Below are positions 1 to 7,427 of a stretch of 19,890 nt of DNA, piece after piece. A program made the translations under genes and the position numbers. Position 1 is the stretch's first letter; each line of letters starts with the position of its first letter. The stretch comes from Brevundimonas sp. UBA2388. GTDB lineage: Bacteria; Pseudomonadota; Alphaproteobacteria; Caulobacterales; Caulobacteraceae. The notes under the pieces are model-generated. The model saw only the letters and a program-made list of their open reading frames with translations, had not been told where the DNA came from and searched no databases. The DNA lies in the NCBI GenBank assembly GCA_002343425.1, contig DDSO01000064.1, forward strand, positions 1-19,890, read 5' to 3'.

Positions 1-399
1 GTGGTCGTCATGGCCGTGCGCGGCGGGCGCGGCGTGATCGTCGTGGCCGTGGCCCGCATCGTGGCCATGATCATCGTGACCGTGGGCGGCCGGCGTGGCG
101 TGCCCATGGTCGTCATGCCCGTGACCGGCATCGTGGCCATGATCATCGTGGCCGTGAGCAGCCGGGGCGGCGTGTCCGTGATCGTCCTGACCATGGGCAG
201 CGGTCGCGTCGTGGCCGTGGTCGTCGTGACCATGGGCGGCGGGCGCAGCGTGACCGTGGTCGTCATGACCATGGGCGGCGTCATGGCTGTGGTCGTCATG
301 GCCGTGCGCGGCAGGCGCAGCGTGACCATGGTCGTCATGACCCCCTGCGGCAGGCGCAGCATGCCCGTGGTCGTCGTGACCGTGGCCGTGATCGTCGTG
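1..399 (-). repeat. In-frame minisatellite coding for HDDH units (units of 33 or 39 bases)
   Basis: Starting at residue 8 of the His-rich frame there are twelve consecutive units that begin with HDDH (one is QDDH). Their lengths in residues are 7, 13, 13, 11, 13, 13, 13, 11, 13, 11, 11 and a partial unit cut by the window edge. The commonest unit is HDDHGHAAPAAHG; shorter ones carry HDAGHG or HDAAHG linkers. All unit lengths are multiples of three bases, so gain or loss of a unit keeps the frame. Codons vary among copies (CAC/CAT, GAC/GAT), so this is an old, diverged array rather than a recent perfect duplication. Confidence 0.85.
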
Positions 400-420
400 C
401 GGCTTGTGCTCGTCGCTCAT
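1..420 (-). CDS. His/Asp-rich repeat protein, N-terminal part (possible metal-binding tail of LepB); runs off left edge
   Basis: ATG at 420 opens a frame of 140 codons with no stop before the window edge, so the C-terminus is missing. The start is supported by GGGGGA about 10 bases upstream and lies 59 bases after acpS. After a short leader (MSDEHKP) the protein is built from HDDH-containing units separated by GHAAPAAHG or GHDAGHG linkers. I count 43 His in 140 residues, with Asp, Gly, Ala and Pro making up almost all the rest. There is no hydrophobic segment and no signal peptide in the visible part. His-rich stretches like this bind Ni, Zn, Co or Cu in known proteins (HypB, UreE tails, transporter loops). 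Order knowledge (acpS-lepB-rnc-era in alphaproteobacteria) suggests it could be a cytoplasmic N-terminal extension of signal peptidase I. A stand-alone metal chaperone is the alternative, and the window cannot decide between them. Confidence 0.75.
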   Translation of the reverse strand, partial: MSDEHKPHDDHGHGHDDHGHAAPAAGGHDDHGHAAPAAHGHDDHSHDAAHGHDDHGHAAPAAHGHDDHGHDATAAHGQDDHGHAAPAAHGHDDHGHDAGHGHDDHGHATPAAHGHDDHGHDAGHGHDDHAAPAAHGHDDH

Positions 421-479
421 AGTGACTCTGTCCCCCAGCCGCTGTCCGCGGTCTTTGCGGCGAAATCGGTATAACGTGA

Positions 480-881
480 TTAAGCCATCGGCAAGGCTTC
501 GATCACCACGAAGGCGAGTGCGTAAGGGTGCTCGTCACTGAGCGTCAGGTGTATCCGGGCTTCGTGACCGGCTGGTGTCAGTCTGGCCAGGTGGTCGGCC
601 GCGTGACCGGTCAGGGCAAGGGTCGGCTGGCCCGAGCGCATGTTCACCACCCCCATGTCGCGCCAGTACACGTCTCTCCGCATGCCCGTGCCCAGCGCCT
701 TGGCGCAGGCCTCCTTGGCCGCGAACCGTTTGGCGTAGCTCCAGGCCGCGTCGGGCTTGCGGTCCGACCGGGCGCGTTCGATGTCGGTGAAACAGCGCTG
801 TTTGAACCGGTCTCCAAACCGGTCCAGCGAGGTCTGGATCCGGCGAATGTCGCACAGGTCCGCGCCGACCCCGATGATCAC
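480..881 (-). CDS. acpS: Holo-[acyl-carrier-protein] synthase
   Basis: Transfers the 4'-phosphopantetheine arm of coenzyme A to a serine of apo-ACP, activating fatty acid synthesis in the cytoplasm. The 133-residue product has the usual length of bacterial AcpS. It begins with the [11 protein letters not shown] motif (Mg-binding Asp8) and has the second conserved block [16 protein letters not shown] (Glu57). The start is GTG at 881: it forms a GTGA overlap with the pdxJ stop and has GGAGG about 9 bases upstream, inside the end of pdxJ. The tight overlap implies translational coupling to pdxJ in the rsh-pyrE-pdxJ-acpS series. Identity is clear. Confidence 0.95.
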   Translation of the reverse strand: MIIGVGADLCDIRRIQTSLDRFGDRFKQRCFTDIERARSDRKPDAAWSYAKRFAAKEACAKALGTGMRRDVYWRDMGVVNMRSGQPTLALTGHAADHLARLTPAGHEARIHLTLSDEHPYALAFVVIEALPMA

Positions 882-1615
882 GCGGCGGCCTCCATGGCGG
901 CGCGCATGCGGTGGATGGCGGTGGGCAGGCCGACAAAAACGGCCTCGCCGATCAGGAAGTGGCCGATGTTCAGCTCCCGGACCTCGGCAATCGCCATCAT
1001 GTGGGCCGCTGTGACGTAATCCAGGCCGTGTCCGGCATGGACTTCCAGCCCGAGATCGAAGGCGCGGGTCGCCGCCGCCTGCAGCCGTTCAAACTCGACG
1101 GCGCGGTCGTCGCCGGAAAGATGGCAGTAGCGGCCGGTGTGAAATTCAACGACCTGTGCCCCCACCGCATGCGCAGCATCGACCTGTTCGGAGGTCGGCT
1201 CGATGAACAGGGACACCCGTATGCCGGCGTCAGAAAGCGCCTTCGCCACCGGCGCGATCCGCGCTTCATGGCCTGCTACCGCCAGCCCGCCCTCGGTCGT
1301 CACCTCCTCGCGCCGCTCCGGCACCAGACAGGCGGCGTGCGGCCGGTGCCTCAAGGCGATGGCCAGCATCTCGTCGGTCACGGCCATCTCGAGGTTCAGC
1401 GGCCGCCCGGCCTCAGCGCACAGGAGGCTCAGGGCCTCAATGTCCCGGTCGGTGATATGGCGCCGGTCCTCGCGCAGGTGGGCTGTGATGCCGTCCGCCC
1501 CCGCCGCCAGCGCCTCGCGCGCCGCACGCACAGGATCGGGATGCACGCCGCCGCGGGCGTTCCGCACCGTGGCCACGTGATCGATATTGACGCCGAGGCG
1601 TACGGGAGACGTCAT
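878..1615 (-). CDS. pdxJ: Pyridoxine 5'-phosphate synthase
   Basis: Condenses 1-deoxyxylulose 5-phosphate with 3-amino-1-hydroxyacetone 1-phosphate to pyridoxine 5'-phosphate, the last ring-forming step of DXP-dependent vitamin B6 synthesis. Family hallmarks are visible: [17 protein letters not shown] at the N-terminus, [23 protein letters not shown], and the C-terminal [13 protein letters not shown] phosphate-binding block. About 245 residues, like other PdxJ proteins. Two starts are possible: a GTG at 1618 immediately after the pyrE stop, or the adjacent ATG at 1615. I prefer the ATG because it matches the usual N-terminal length; AAGG 9 bases upstream of it can serve as ribosome binding site. 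Its stop overlaps the acpS start. Confidence 0.95.
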   Translation of the reverse strand: MTSPVRLGVNIDHVATVRNARGGVHPDPVRAAREALAAGADGITAHLREDRRHITDRDIEALSLLCAEAGRPLNLEMAVTDEMLAIALRHRPHAACLVPERREEVTTEGGLAVAGHEARIAPVAKALSDAGIRVSLFIEPTSEQVDAAHAVGAQVVEFHTGRYCHLSGDDRAVEFERLQAAATRAFDLGLEVHAGHGLDYVTAAHMMAIAEVRELNIGHFLIGEAVFVGLPTAIHRMRAAMEAAA

Positions 1616-1618
1616 CAC

Positions 1619-2209
1619 TCAGGCCTTGCTCGCCAGCCGGCGGCTGCCGGGATCCTCGACCGGGAGGGCCGCCAGTTCGGGCGGCAGGGCGTCGGCTGGA
1701 TAGGCCGGGACGTCCAGCGTCGCCAGCGCCACCAGCGGCACCCCCACATCGGCCCGTCCGCCCGAGCGGTCAACGATACAGGCTGCTGCCACGACCGTCC
1801 CGCCCGCGGCCTCGATGGCCGCGATGCACTCGCGCGAGCTCAGCCCCGTGGTGACGATGTCCTCGACCATGACGACCTTCTGCCCCGGCTCGACATGGAA
1901 GCCCCGCCGCAGTTTGAACGTCCCGCCCTCGCGCTCGACATACATCGACGGCACGCCCAGCCAGCGGGCGGTTTCATAGCCGGGGATGATGCCGCCGACG
2001 GCCGGCGAGATCGCGACATCGACCGGACCGACCGCCGCGGTGATCTTCTCCGCCAGCGCCTTGCACAGCCGCGCGCACCGCGCCGTGTCCATGAACACGA
2101 GGTTCTTCTGCAGGAAGACGGGGCTGTGCAGGCCCGAGGACAGCACGAAATGGCCTTCACGAAGGGCGCCGGCGCCGCGGAATTCGTCGAGTACGTCGTC
2201 TGAGGTCAT
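1619..2209 (-). CDS. pyrE: Orotate phosphoribosyltransferase
   Basis: Converts orotate and PRPP to orotidine 5'-phosphate in pyrimidine synthesis. The PRPP-binding signature [14 protein letters not shown] lies near residues 112-125. Other family features are [14 protein letters not shown] near the N-terminus and [14 protein letters not shown] in the middle. Three in-frame ATG codons could start it (2236, 2221, 2209). I chose 2209 because [10 protein letters not shown] places the conserved GHF block at the distance from the N-terminus seen in other PyrE proteins; none of the three has a strong Shine-Dalgarno, so 2221 (GGTGG upstream) or 2236 remain possible. It follows rsh closely (12 bases if 2236 is used) and its TGA directly abuts the pdxJ start region. 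Confidence 0.93.
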   Translation of the reverse strand: MTSDDVLDEFRGAGALREGHFVLSSGLHSPVFLQKNLVFMDTARCARLCKALAEKITAAVGPVDVAISPAVGGIIPGYETARWLGVPSMYVEREGGTFKLRRGFHVEPGQKVVMVEDIVTTGLSSRECIAAIEAAGGTVVAAACIVDRSGGRADVGVPLVALATLDVPAYPADALPPELAALPVEDPGSRRLASKA

Positions 2210-2248
2210 GGCGGCTGTCATAACGAGCGCCACCATTGCCGCAAGGCC

Positions 2249-4540
2249 CTACCCCCGCGCCCTTTCGACCGTATCCACCGATGGATTGGTCCGCAGCGCC
2301 GCCATGATGGCCGTGGCGTGCTTGGCGTCCTCGACCTCCATGTCGATGTCGACATCGAAGAAGTCCTGCTGCCGGTGGCTCATGACCAGATTCAGGATGT
2401 TGCCGCCGGCCTCGCCGATGATGGTGGCGACCTGCCCCAGCACGCCCGGCGCGTTCTTGATGGTGGCGCGGATGCGCGCAGACGCCACAGCCCCCTGCTC
2501 CGCCTGCGGAGTCCACTGCAGGTCCTGCCAGACCGAGTCGTCGTCGGCGAAGTCCGCCAGCTGCTGGCAGTCGATGGTGTGGACCGTCAGCCCGGCCTCG
2601 GGCTCGAGAATGCCCACGATGCGGTCGCCGGGCACCGGCGAGCAGCAGTGGCCGAAATGGACGCTGATCCCCGGCGTCAGTCCGCCGCCGCGTACGAACA
2701 ACCGCGCCTGTTCGTCGCCGATCCGCTTGCGGTCCGGCCCGGCCTTCAGCCGTCCCTTCAGTGCGGGGAACAGGGTCTCGCCGACCTTGGCCGCCGACAC
2801 CCGGCCGCGGCCGATGGCCTCGTACAGGTCCTCCTCCGCGGCGAAGGCGAAGGTCTCCAGCATGGCCTTCAGCGACACCTCGGCCAGGGTCTTGCCGGCG
2901 CGCGACAGGGTCTGTTCCAGCGTCGCACGGCCCAGTTTCTGGAACTCGCCGCGCTCCGACGTGCGGATGTGCCGCCGGATCGCCGACCGCGCCCGGCCGG
3001 TGATGGTCAGGGACCGCCAGTCGACCGGAATTTCGCGCTTGGCGCCACGCACGATCTCGACCACGTCGCCGTTCTGCAGCTGGGTCCGCATCGGCTTCAG
3101 CTCGCCGTTGATCTTGACCCCCACCGCCGTGTCCCCGACCTCGGTGTGAACGGCATAGGCGAAGTCCAGCGGCATGCCGCCGCGCGGCAGGGTGATCAGC
3201 GACCCCTTGGGCGTGAAGACGAAGACTTGCTCGAGATACATCTCCAGCTTGGCGTGTTCGACCCAGTCCTCGCCGCCCTCGCCGTGCTCGATGACCTGCA
3301 CCAGATGCCGCAGGTTCTGCAGCGGGTCGCGCCCGCCGTCCTGCTCCATGGCCTCCTTGTCGAAGCCATAGGATTTGTTCTTGTAGGCCCAGTGCGCCGC
3401 CACCCCGTCCTCGGCGACCCGGTCCATCGGCTCGGTCCGGATCTGCATCTCGATGCGCAGGCCCGACGGCCCGACGACAGTCGTATGCAGTGAGCGGTAG
3501 TTGTTCGACTTGGGCGTCGAGATGAAGTCCTTGAACCGCTCGGGCACCATCGGCCAGGCGCGGTGGATCACGCCGAGCGCGCGGTAGCAGTCGTCCTCGG
3601 CCTCGACGATCACCCGGAAGCCGTAGATGTCGGACAGGGAGGAGAAGCCGACCGACTTGCGCTGCAGCTTGCGCCAGATCGAATAGGGAGTCTTCTGCCG
3701 GCCGAACACCTGGGCATGGACCCCCGCCTCCTCGAGCACCCGCTCGACCTCGCGCGATACGCCGTCGATGGCGCGGCCATGCTCCAGCTTCAGCGCCTCC
3801 AGCCGTCGTTCGATGGCGGTGCGGGCGGTCGGGTTCAGATGTTCGAACGCCAGTTCTTCCAGCTCGGAGGCGATGGAGTGAATGCCGATCGACCGGCCCA
3901 GCGGCGCATAGACCTCCAGCGTCTCGCGGCTGATCCGCTCGCGCTTCTCGGGCTTCACATGCTTCAGCGTCCGCATGTTGTGCAGGCGGTCGGCCAGCTT
4001 CACCAGCAGGACGCGGACGTCCTTCGAAATGGCGAGGATGAATTTGCGCAGGTTCTCGGCCTGACGCGTGTGCTCGGCCTGGAGTTCCAGCCGCGACAGC
4101 TTGGTCACCCCCTCGACCAGCGAGGCCACCTCTTCGCCGAAGCGTTCGGCGATGTCGTCCCGCGTCGCCGAGGTGTCCTCGACCACATCGTGTAGCAGGG
4201 CGGTCACGATGGTGGCGGTGTCGAGCCGGTAGTCGGTCAGAATGCCCGCGACCTGGATCGGATGGGCGAAATAGGGGTCGCCCGAGGCCCGCAGCTGCGA
4301 GCCGTGCATCTTCATCGCATAGACATAGGCGCGGTTCAGAAGCGCCTCGTCCGCGGTGGGATCATAGGCGCGCACGGCCTCGACCAGTTCGAACTGGCGC
4401 AGCACCCTCGAGCGGGGATGGGGTTCCGGGTCGACGTGGGGACGCGGACCGCCGGGGTCGTTCAGATTGGCGGGTGCGGGCGTGGGCGCGGGCTGCCGCG
4501 CCGGCAGGATGGTGATACCGTTGGCGGGGTCCGCCGTCAG
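2249..4540 (-). CDS. rsh: Bifunctional (p)ppGpp synthetase/hydrolase, Rel/SpoT family
   Basis: Makes and degrades the alarmone (p)ppGpp. Counting from a GTG at 4405 (718 residues), the HD hydrolase domain comes first with His48, His72-Asp73 and Glu76-Asp77, then [10 protein letters not shown] near 137-146. The synthetase domain follows, with [26 protein letters not shown] and EMQIRT (Glu319). A TGS domain lies near 393-455 ([14 protein letters not shown]) and an ACT domain at the C-terminus. RFKD in the synthetase loop is the form seen in bifunctional enzymes. I extend the start to a CTG at 4540, because 45 further codons are open, GC3-rich, and preceded by AGGAGG at 7-base spacing, with CTGA overlapping the rpoZ stop. 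The conservative start is GTG 4405, which has only GAGG immediately before it. Enzyme identity is certain; the extension is inference. Confidence 0.9.
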   Translation of the reverse strand: MTADPANGITILPARQPAPTPAPANLNDPGGPRPHVDPEPHPRSRVLRQFELVEAVRAYDPTADEALLNRAYVYAMKMHGSQLRASGDPYFAHPIQVAGILTDYRLDTATIVTALLHDVVEDTSATRDDIAERFGEEVASLVEGVTKLSRLELQAEHTRQAENLRKFILAISKDVRVLLVKLADRLHNMRTLKHVKPEKRERISRETLEVYAPLGRSIGIHSIASELEELAFEHLNPTARTAIERRLEALKLEHGRAIDGVSREVERVLEEAGVHAQVFGRQKTPYSIWRKLQRKSVGFSSLSDIYGFRVIVEAEDDCYRALGVIHRAWPMVPERFKDFISTPKSNNYRSLHTTVVGPSGLRIEMQIRTEPMDRVAEDGVAAHWAYKNKSYGFDKEAMEQDGGRDPLQNLRHLVQVIEHGEGGEDWVEHAKLEMYLEQVFVFTPKGSLITLPRGGMPLDFAYAVHTEVGDTAVGVKINGELKPMRTQLQNGDVVEIVRGAKREIPVDWRSLTITGRARSAIRRHIRTSERGEFQKLGRATLEQTLSRAGKTLAEVSLKAMLETFAFAAEEDLYEAIGRGRVSAAKVGETLFPALKGRLKAGPDRKRIGDEQARLFVRGGGLTPGISVHFGHCCSPVPGDRIVGILEPEAGLTVHTIDCQQLADFADDDSVWQDLQWTPQAEQGAVASARIRATIKNAPGVLGQVATIIGEAGGNILNLVMSHRQQDFFDVDIDMEVEDAKHATAIMAALRTNPSVDTVERARG

Positions 4541-4896
4541 TAGCGTTCCTCCTGGCCGCCGTCGCGGTCGCTTTGCAGCGCGCGGATCAGCTCGGCCTCG
4601 GCCATGTTCATGTGCTGGGGTTCAGCCAGCAGGCCGACGATTTCGGCCTCGTCCTCGGCTTCGGTGCGCTCGTCGACGCGTTGCAGCGCAACGATGACCG
4701 TCTCGCGCAGATCTTCCGGCACGACGGTCGCGTCGGCCAGTTCGCGCAGGGCCACGACAGGGTTCTTGTCGTTGTCCCGATCGAGAGTCAGCGGCGCGCC
4801 GTTGGCGATGGCACGGGCGCGGTTGCCCGCCAGCAGAACCAGGCCGAACCGGTTCGGCACCTTCTCGATGCAGTCTTCGACAGTGACGCGAGCCAT
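4537..4896 (-). CDS. rpoZ: RNA polymerase omega subunit
   Basis: Small RNA polymerase subunit that helps fold and assemble the beta' subunit and, with it, forms one of the ppGpp-binding sites in proteobacteria. The family signature is at the N-terminus: [20 protein letters not shown], then [13 protein letters not shown] and the VALRELAD helix. The acidic C-terminal tail continues to residue 119. The frame is open further upstream to 4965, but ATG 4896 is chosen because the conserved N-terminus begins there and GAGGA sits 5-6 bases before it. It is followed by rsh with a 4-base overlap, so the polymerase subunit that reads ppGpp and the enzyme that makes it are co-transcribed. Confidence 0.95.
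   Translation of the reverse strand: MARVTVEDCIEKVPNRFGLVLLAGNRARAIANGAPLTLDRDNDKNPVVALRELADATVVPEDLRETVIVALQRVDERTEAEDEAEIVGLLAEPQHMNMAEAELIRALQSDRDGGQEERY
4548..4553 (-). promoter_or_regulatory. Ribosome binding site deciding a CTG start for rsh
   Basis: A perfect AGGAGG lies in the last codons of rpoZ, 7 bases before a CTG at 4540-4538 that is in frame with rsh and overlaps the rpoZ TGA as CTGA. No ATG, GTG or TTG at suitable distance is available in the rsh frame to use this site. It is the best Shine-Dalgarno near this gene. Confidence 0.6.
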
Positions 4897-4928
4897 GAAT
4901 ATCCTCGGGCGCGGGGGGAGAACCGCAC

Positions 4929-4957
4929 AAAATAGAGTGTTGAGCTGAATTGTGCAA
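4929..4957 (-). promoter_or_regulatory. Sigma70-type promoter of rpoZ-rsh operon
   Basis: On the minus strand TTGCAC (4957-4952) and TATTTT (4934-4929) are separated by exactly 17 bases. A transcript would start near 4922 and give a leader of about 26 bases with the GAGGA ribosome site before the rpoZ ATG. The interval is noticeably AT-richer than its surroundings. This gives rpoZ-rsh expression independent of the folK unit upstream. Confidence 0.65.
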
Positions 4958-4981
4958 CGCCGCATGGGCGGGAATGAGGCG

Positions 4982-5344
4982 TTAGCGCCGGATCCATGCC
5001 CGGTTGAGGATGAGTTCGGTCGTAATGGTGTCGCCGGCGCGAGGCCCTGCAGGATTGCTCAGGTCCAGGCGAGCGTTGCGGAAGGCCCTTATGGCCGTCC
5101 GGGCGTTGATCTGACGAGGCGGCGTCTCCCCGATCACCCGGCAGGCGTCATACTGCCCGGTTTCCATGATCATGCACCTGACCGTCATGGACGCTCGACC
5201 GGTCCATGAGCCTATGGGAACCGGCGTCTCCATCCGGCTGTCAGGCATGAAGCTGACCAGCGCGTCGGTATCACGCCAGTCGCGTGACGGGATGTCAGCA
5301 TCTTGCGCCACGAGGGACAGGGCGGCGGCCAGCACAGTAAACAT
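4982..5344 (-). CDS. Small secreted protein with TonB C-terminal-like domain
   Basis: The 120-residue product starts with a short hydrophobic signal-like segment ([14 protein letters not shown]), so it is probably exported. The remainder resembles stand-alone TonB_C-like domains common in Caulobacteraceae: [28 protein letters not shown], then a helix ([13 protein letters not shown]) and a final strand ([12 protein letters not shown]). Two cysteines in the MTVRC and YDACRV strands could form a disulfide. There is no TonB proline-rich spacer and no separate membrane anchor, so it is unlikely to be a working TonB energy transducer. ATG 5344 directly follows the folK stop, so it is probably translated from the folK transcript. 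The exact function is unknown. Confidence 0.75.
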   Translation of the reverse strand: MFTVLAAALSLVAQDADIPSRDWRDTDALVSFMPDSRMETPVPIGSWTGRASMTVRCMIMETGQYDACRVIGETPPRQINARTAIRAFRNARLDLSNPAGPRAGDTITTELILNRAWIRR

Positions 5345-5914
5345 TCAGGTCGTTCCCGTCGTTGGCCGGGCGTCGCGTCCAACCTCGGCCTGGTCTGCGG
5401 CCTGCGCCGCCGTTTGCTTCGTAAGCGGATGCACCCAGCCAGGCGCGATCTCCGCCAGGGGCCCCATCACGAACTTGCGCACGGCCGCACGGGGGTGCGG
5501 CAGGATCAGGCCGTCGAGGTCTCCGGCCGTCCGGCCGTAGGCGATCAGGTCCAGGTCCAGAGTCCGCGGCGCATTGGCCGCCGCGCGCTGGCGCCCGAAC
5601 GCTTCCTCGATCCGGCCCAGCGCCGCCATCAACTCATGCGGACCATGCTCGGTGCGAACGATCACCACACCGTTCAGGAACGGCGGATCCGTCGGATCGG
5701 GCCAGGCCGCCGAACGCCACCAGGACGACCGCGCCACCACATCGATCCCCTCGGCCCGGAACCGCGCCAGCGCCGCCTCCAGCGCCTCGCGACAGTCGCG
5801 CCAGACCCCGCAGTCATTGCAGCCCAGCGCCACCACAATGGCGTCGTCCAGCCCGGCCGCGCCGTCGAACGGAACGGGCGGCGGCGCTTTCTGCTGCGAG
5901 CCGGGCTTCTCCAT
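5345..5914 (-). CDS. folK: 2-amino-4-hydroxy-6-hydroxymethyldihydropteridine diphosphokinase (HPPK)
   Basis: Transfers pyrophosphate from ATP to 6-hydroxymethyl-7,8-dihydropterin in folate synthesis. HPPK hallmarks: VVALGCN near the N-terminus (most members have G-S/A-N), PFLNGVV (78-84), LGRIEEAFGRQR, APRTLDLDLIAYG with metal-binding Asp120 and Asp122, and LPHPR (138-142). At 189 residues it is slightly longer than E. coli HPPK, with an N-terminal extension of about 20 residues rich in Pro and a C-terminal tail of about 20. The ATG at 5914 has no Shine-Dalgarno. A TAATAC -10 element lies just 6 bases upstream, so the message may be leaderless. Followed without a gap by the TonB_C-like gene. 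Confidence 0.92.
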   Translation of the reverse strand: MEKPGSQQKAPPPVPFDGAAGLDDAIVVALGCNDCGVWRDCREALEAALARFRAEGIDVVARSSWWRSAAWPDPTDPPFLNGVVIVRTEHGPHELMAALGRIEEAFGRQRAAANAPRTLDLDLIAYGRTAGDLDGLILPHPRAAVRKFVMGPLAEIAPGWVHPLTKQTAAQAADQAEVGRDARPTTGTT

Positions 5915-5920
5915 CCCGGT

Positions 5921-5926
5921 GTATTA
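5921..5926 (-). promoter_or_regulatory. folK: Candidate -10 element for leaderless folK
   Basis: TAATAC on the minus strand ends 6 bases before the folK ATG. A start 7 bases after the element falls on the A of the ATG. No clear -35 hexamer is seen. Lack of a Shine-Dalgarno fits leaderless translation, which is frequent in Caulobacter relatives. Confidence 0.4.
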
Positions 5927-5975
5927 CACCAATGAAGGCGTCAGCGCCCGCCCGCCGCCGAAGGATTCGCCCGCC

Positions 5976-6617
5976 TTGCCGACTCACCCGCCCGAACCGC
6001 CCCGCGACTGCCCTCTCTGCCCGCGGCTCGTCGAATACCGCCGCGAGAACCAGCGCCAGAACCCCGACTGGTTCAACGGCCCCGCCCCCTCCTTCGGCGA
6101 CCCGGACGCCCGGTTGCTGGTCGCCGGCCTCGCCCCCGGCCGCACCGGAGCCAACCGCACCGGCCGGCCCTTCACCGGCGACGGGGCCGGCGTCATCCTC
6201 TACGAGACCCTGCTGAAGACCGGCTTCGCCACCGGCCGCTATGAGGCCCGGCCCGACGACAGCCTGCAACTGGTCGACTGCATGATCACCAACGCCGTCC
6301 GCTGCGCCCCGCCCGGCAACAAGCCCCTACCGGTCGAGGAGGCGACCTGCCGCCCCTTCCTGACCGCCCGCCTCGCCGCCCTGCCCCGGCTCAAGGTCAT
6401 CGTCACCCTGGGCGACGTCTCGCGCCGCAATGTGCTGAAAGCCATGGGCCTGTCCGGCTCCGCCGCGCCCCCCGGCCACGGCGTCGAGGCGGCGCTCGGC
6501 GGCTATGTGATCCTGAACAGCTATCACTGCTCCCGGCTCAACACGAACACCGGCCGACTGACCCCCGCCATGTTCGAGGCCATCTTCCGGCGCGCCCGGG
6601 AAATCATCGAATCCTGA
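5976..6617 (+). CDS. Family 5 uracil-DNA glycosylase (UDGb type)
   Basis: Removes uracil and some deaminated purines from DNA to start base excision repair. From a TTG start the 213-residue product has four cysteines placed as in iron-sulfur UDGs (C12, C15, C110, C125). It also has the catalytic-loop motif GLAPGRTGANRTGRPFTGD (51-69) and the second active-site motif SYHCSRLNTNTGRLT (182-196), both typical of family 5. The frame is open far upstream (to 5574) but that part lies antisense to folK. TTG 5976 is chosen because GAAGGA sits 10 bases before it and the conserved region starts soon after; GTG 5919 is an alternative. An ATG at 5932 is out of frame. Confidence 0.9.
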   Translation: MPTHPPEPPRDCPLCPRLVEYRRENQRQNPDWFNGPAPSFGDPDARLLVAGLAPGRTGANRTGRPFTGDGAGVILYETLLKTGFATGRYEARPDDSLQLVDCMITNAVRCAPPGNKPLPVEEATCRPFLTARLAALPRLKVIVTLGDVSRRNVLKAMGLSGSAAPPGHGVEAALGGYVILNSYHCSRLNTNTGRLTPAMFEAIFRRAREIIES

Positions 6618-6748
6618 CCGAACACCGCTCTCCAAATTGGCGAGTGTGGCTCTCCTGCCACGCGAATCAGCGGGCGCCGGGTGTATCGTCGCCTGCCAGG
6701 AACAGCAGTGCGTAGCTTGCGTTGATCGATCAGCTTTTGGAGGCTGGT

Positions 6749-6943
6749 ATGCGTAAGTCGAACGGGGTCTTCTCACCTCAGGAACGCAAGACGGCGCTTT
6801 GGGCGTTGCTTATGGCGGGCCTGATCGCCGCCATGGGCATGGTGATCCAGCAATGGAGCCAGCCGTCGGTCGGTCCTGGTGGGGCGGATGCCTATATGAC
6901 GGTGTCGGTTCCGGGCGTTCTGGACGCCCAGCCGATCAGCTGA
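6749..6943 (+). CDS. Small single-helix membrane protein, unknown function
   Basis: A 64-residue frame with a strong ribosome site: GGAGG at 6739-6743, 5 bases before ATG 6749. The N-terminus is polar and basic (MRKSNGVFSPQERK). A single hydrophobic helix follows (about residues 15-34, TALWALLMAGLIAAMGMVI), then a short tail of about 30 residues ending DAQPIS. The charge pattern predicts N-terminus in the cytoplasm and tail in the periplasm. It stands alone, 131 bases after the glycosylase gene and convergent with smpB. I do not recognise the family. The strong Shine-Dalgarno and gene-like codon use argue that it is real. Confidence 0.65.
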   Translation: MRKSNGVFSPQERKTALWALLMAGLIAAMGMVIQQWSQPSVGPGGADAYMTVSVPGVLDAQPIS

Positions 6944-6950
6944 GCCGGGC

Positions 6951-6965
6951 CGGGGCTCAGCCCCG
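6951..6965. terminator. Weak GC hairpin between convergent small ORF and smpB
   Basis: CGGGG and CCCCG flank the 5-base loop CTCAG, starting 8 bases after the small ORF stop and covering the smpB stop codon. It could act in either direction, but there is no U-tract on either strand, so this is a weak call. Confidence 0.25.
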
Positions 6966-7427
6966 ATCCTTCATCAGCCGGGCCTTGTCGCGCTGCCAGT
7001 CGCGCTGGGCCGTGGCCTCGCGCTTGTCGTGCAGCTTCTTGCCCTTGGCCAGGGCGATTTCGATCTTCGCCTTGCCCGCTTCGTTCAGGTAGAGCTTGAC
7101 CGGGATGATGGTCTGGCCATCGCGCTGGACGGCCCCGATCAGCTTGTCGATCTGCTTGCGGTGCAGCAGAAGCTTCCTGTGCCGGCGCGGCTCGTGGTTG
7201 AAGCGGTTGGCCTGTTTGTAGGGCGGGATGTCGGCGTTCACGAGCACGATCTCGCGCCCCTCCACCGCCGCATAGCTCTCGGCGATATTGGCCCGGCCGT
7301 CGCGCAGGGCCTTGATCTCGGTGCCGAGCAGCATGATGCCGGCCTCGATGTAATCCTCGAGGAAATAGTCGAATTTCGCCCGCCGGTTCTCGGCGATGAT
7401 CTTCATCTTGGGGGCTGTGGACGCCAT
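6957..7427 (-). CDS. smpB: SsrA-binding protein
   Basis: Binds tmRNA and carries it into stalled ribosomes for trans-translation. At 156 residues it has the normal length. Family features are [22 protein letters not shown] near the N-terminus, [47 protein letters not shown] in the core, and the basic C-terminal tail [22 protein letters not shown] that folds in the decoding site. ATG 7427 overlaps the dapA stop by one base (TGATG), so it is coupled to dapA. The dapA-smpB pairing recurs in alphaproteobacteria. No tmRNA gene is visible in the window. Confidence 0.96.
   Translation of the reverse strand: MASTAPKMKIIAENRRAKFDYFLEDYIEAGIMLLGTEIKALRDGRANIAESYAAVEGREIVLVNADIPPYKQANRFNHEPRRHRKLLLHRKQIDKLIGAVQRDGQTIIPVKLYLNEAGKAKIEIALAKGKKLHDKREATAQRDWQRDKARLMKDRG

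Noticed and set aside
1-399. CRISPR-like array
   Set aside because: The repeats are contiguous, of 33/39 bases with no unique spacers, and code in frame for HDDH units.
1-474. Val/Met/Gly-rich plus-strand open frame of 157 codons
   Set aside because: It is the exact reverse-complement shadow of the His-rich repeat frame (CAC/CAT read as GTG/ATG) and has no ribosome site or family likeness.
5574-5975. Long N-terminal extension of the uracil-DNA glycosylase
   Set aside because: It lies antisense to folK and its translation is low-complexity Ser/Pro/Arg, typical of a shadow frame in GC-rich DNA.
6646-6661. Hairpin GTGGC-loop-GCCAC after the glycosylase gene as terminator
   Set aside because: Only 5 base pairs and no U-tract; too weak to call.
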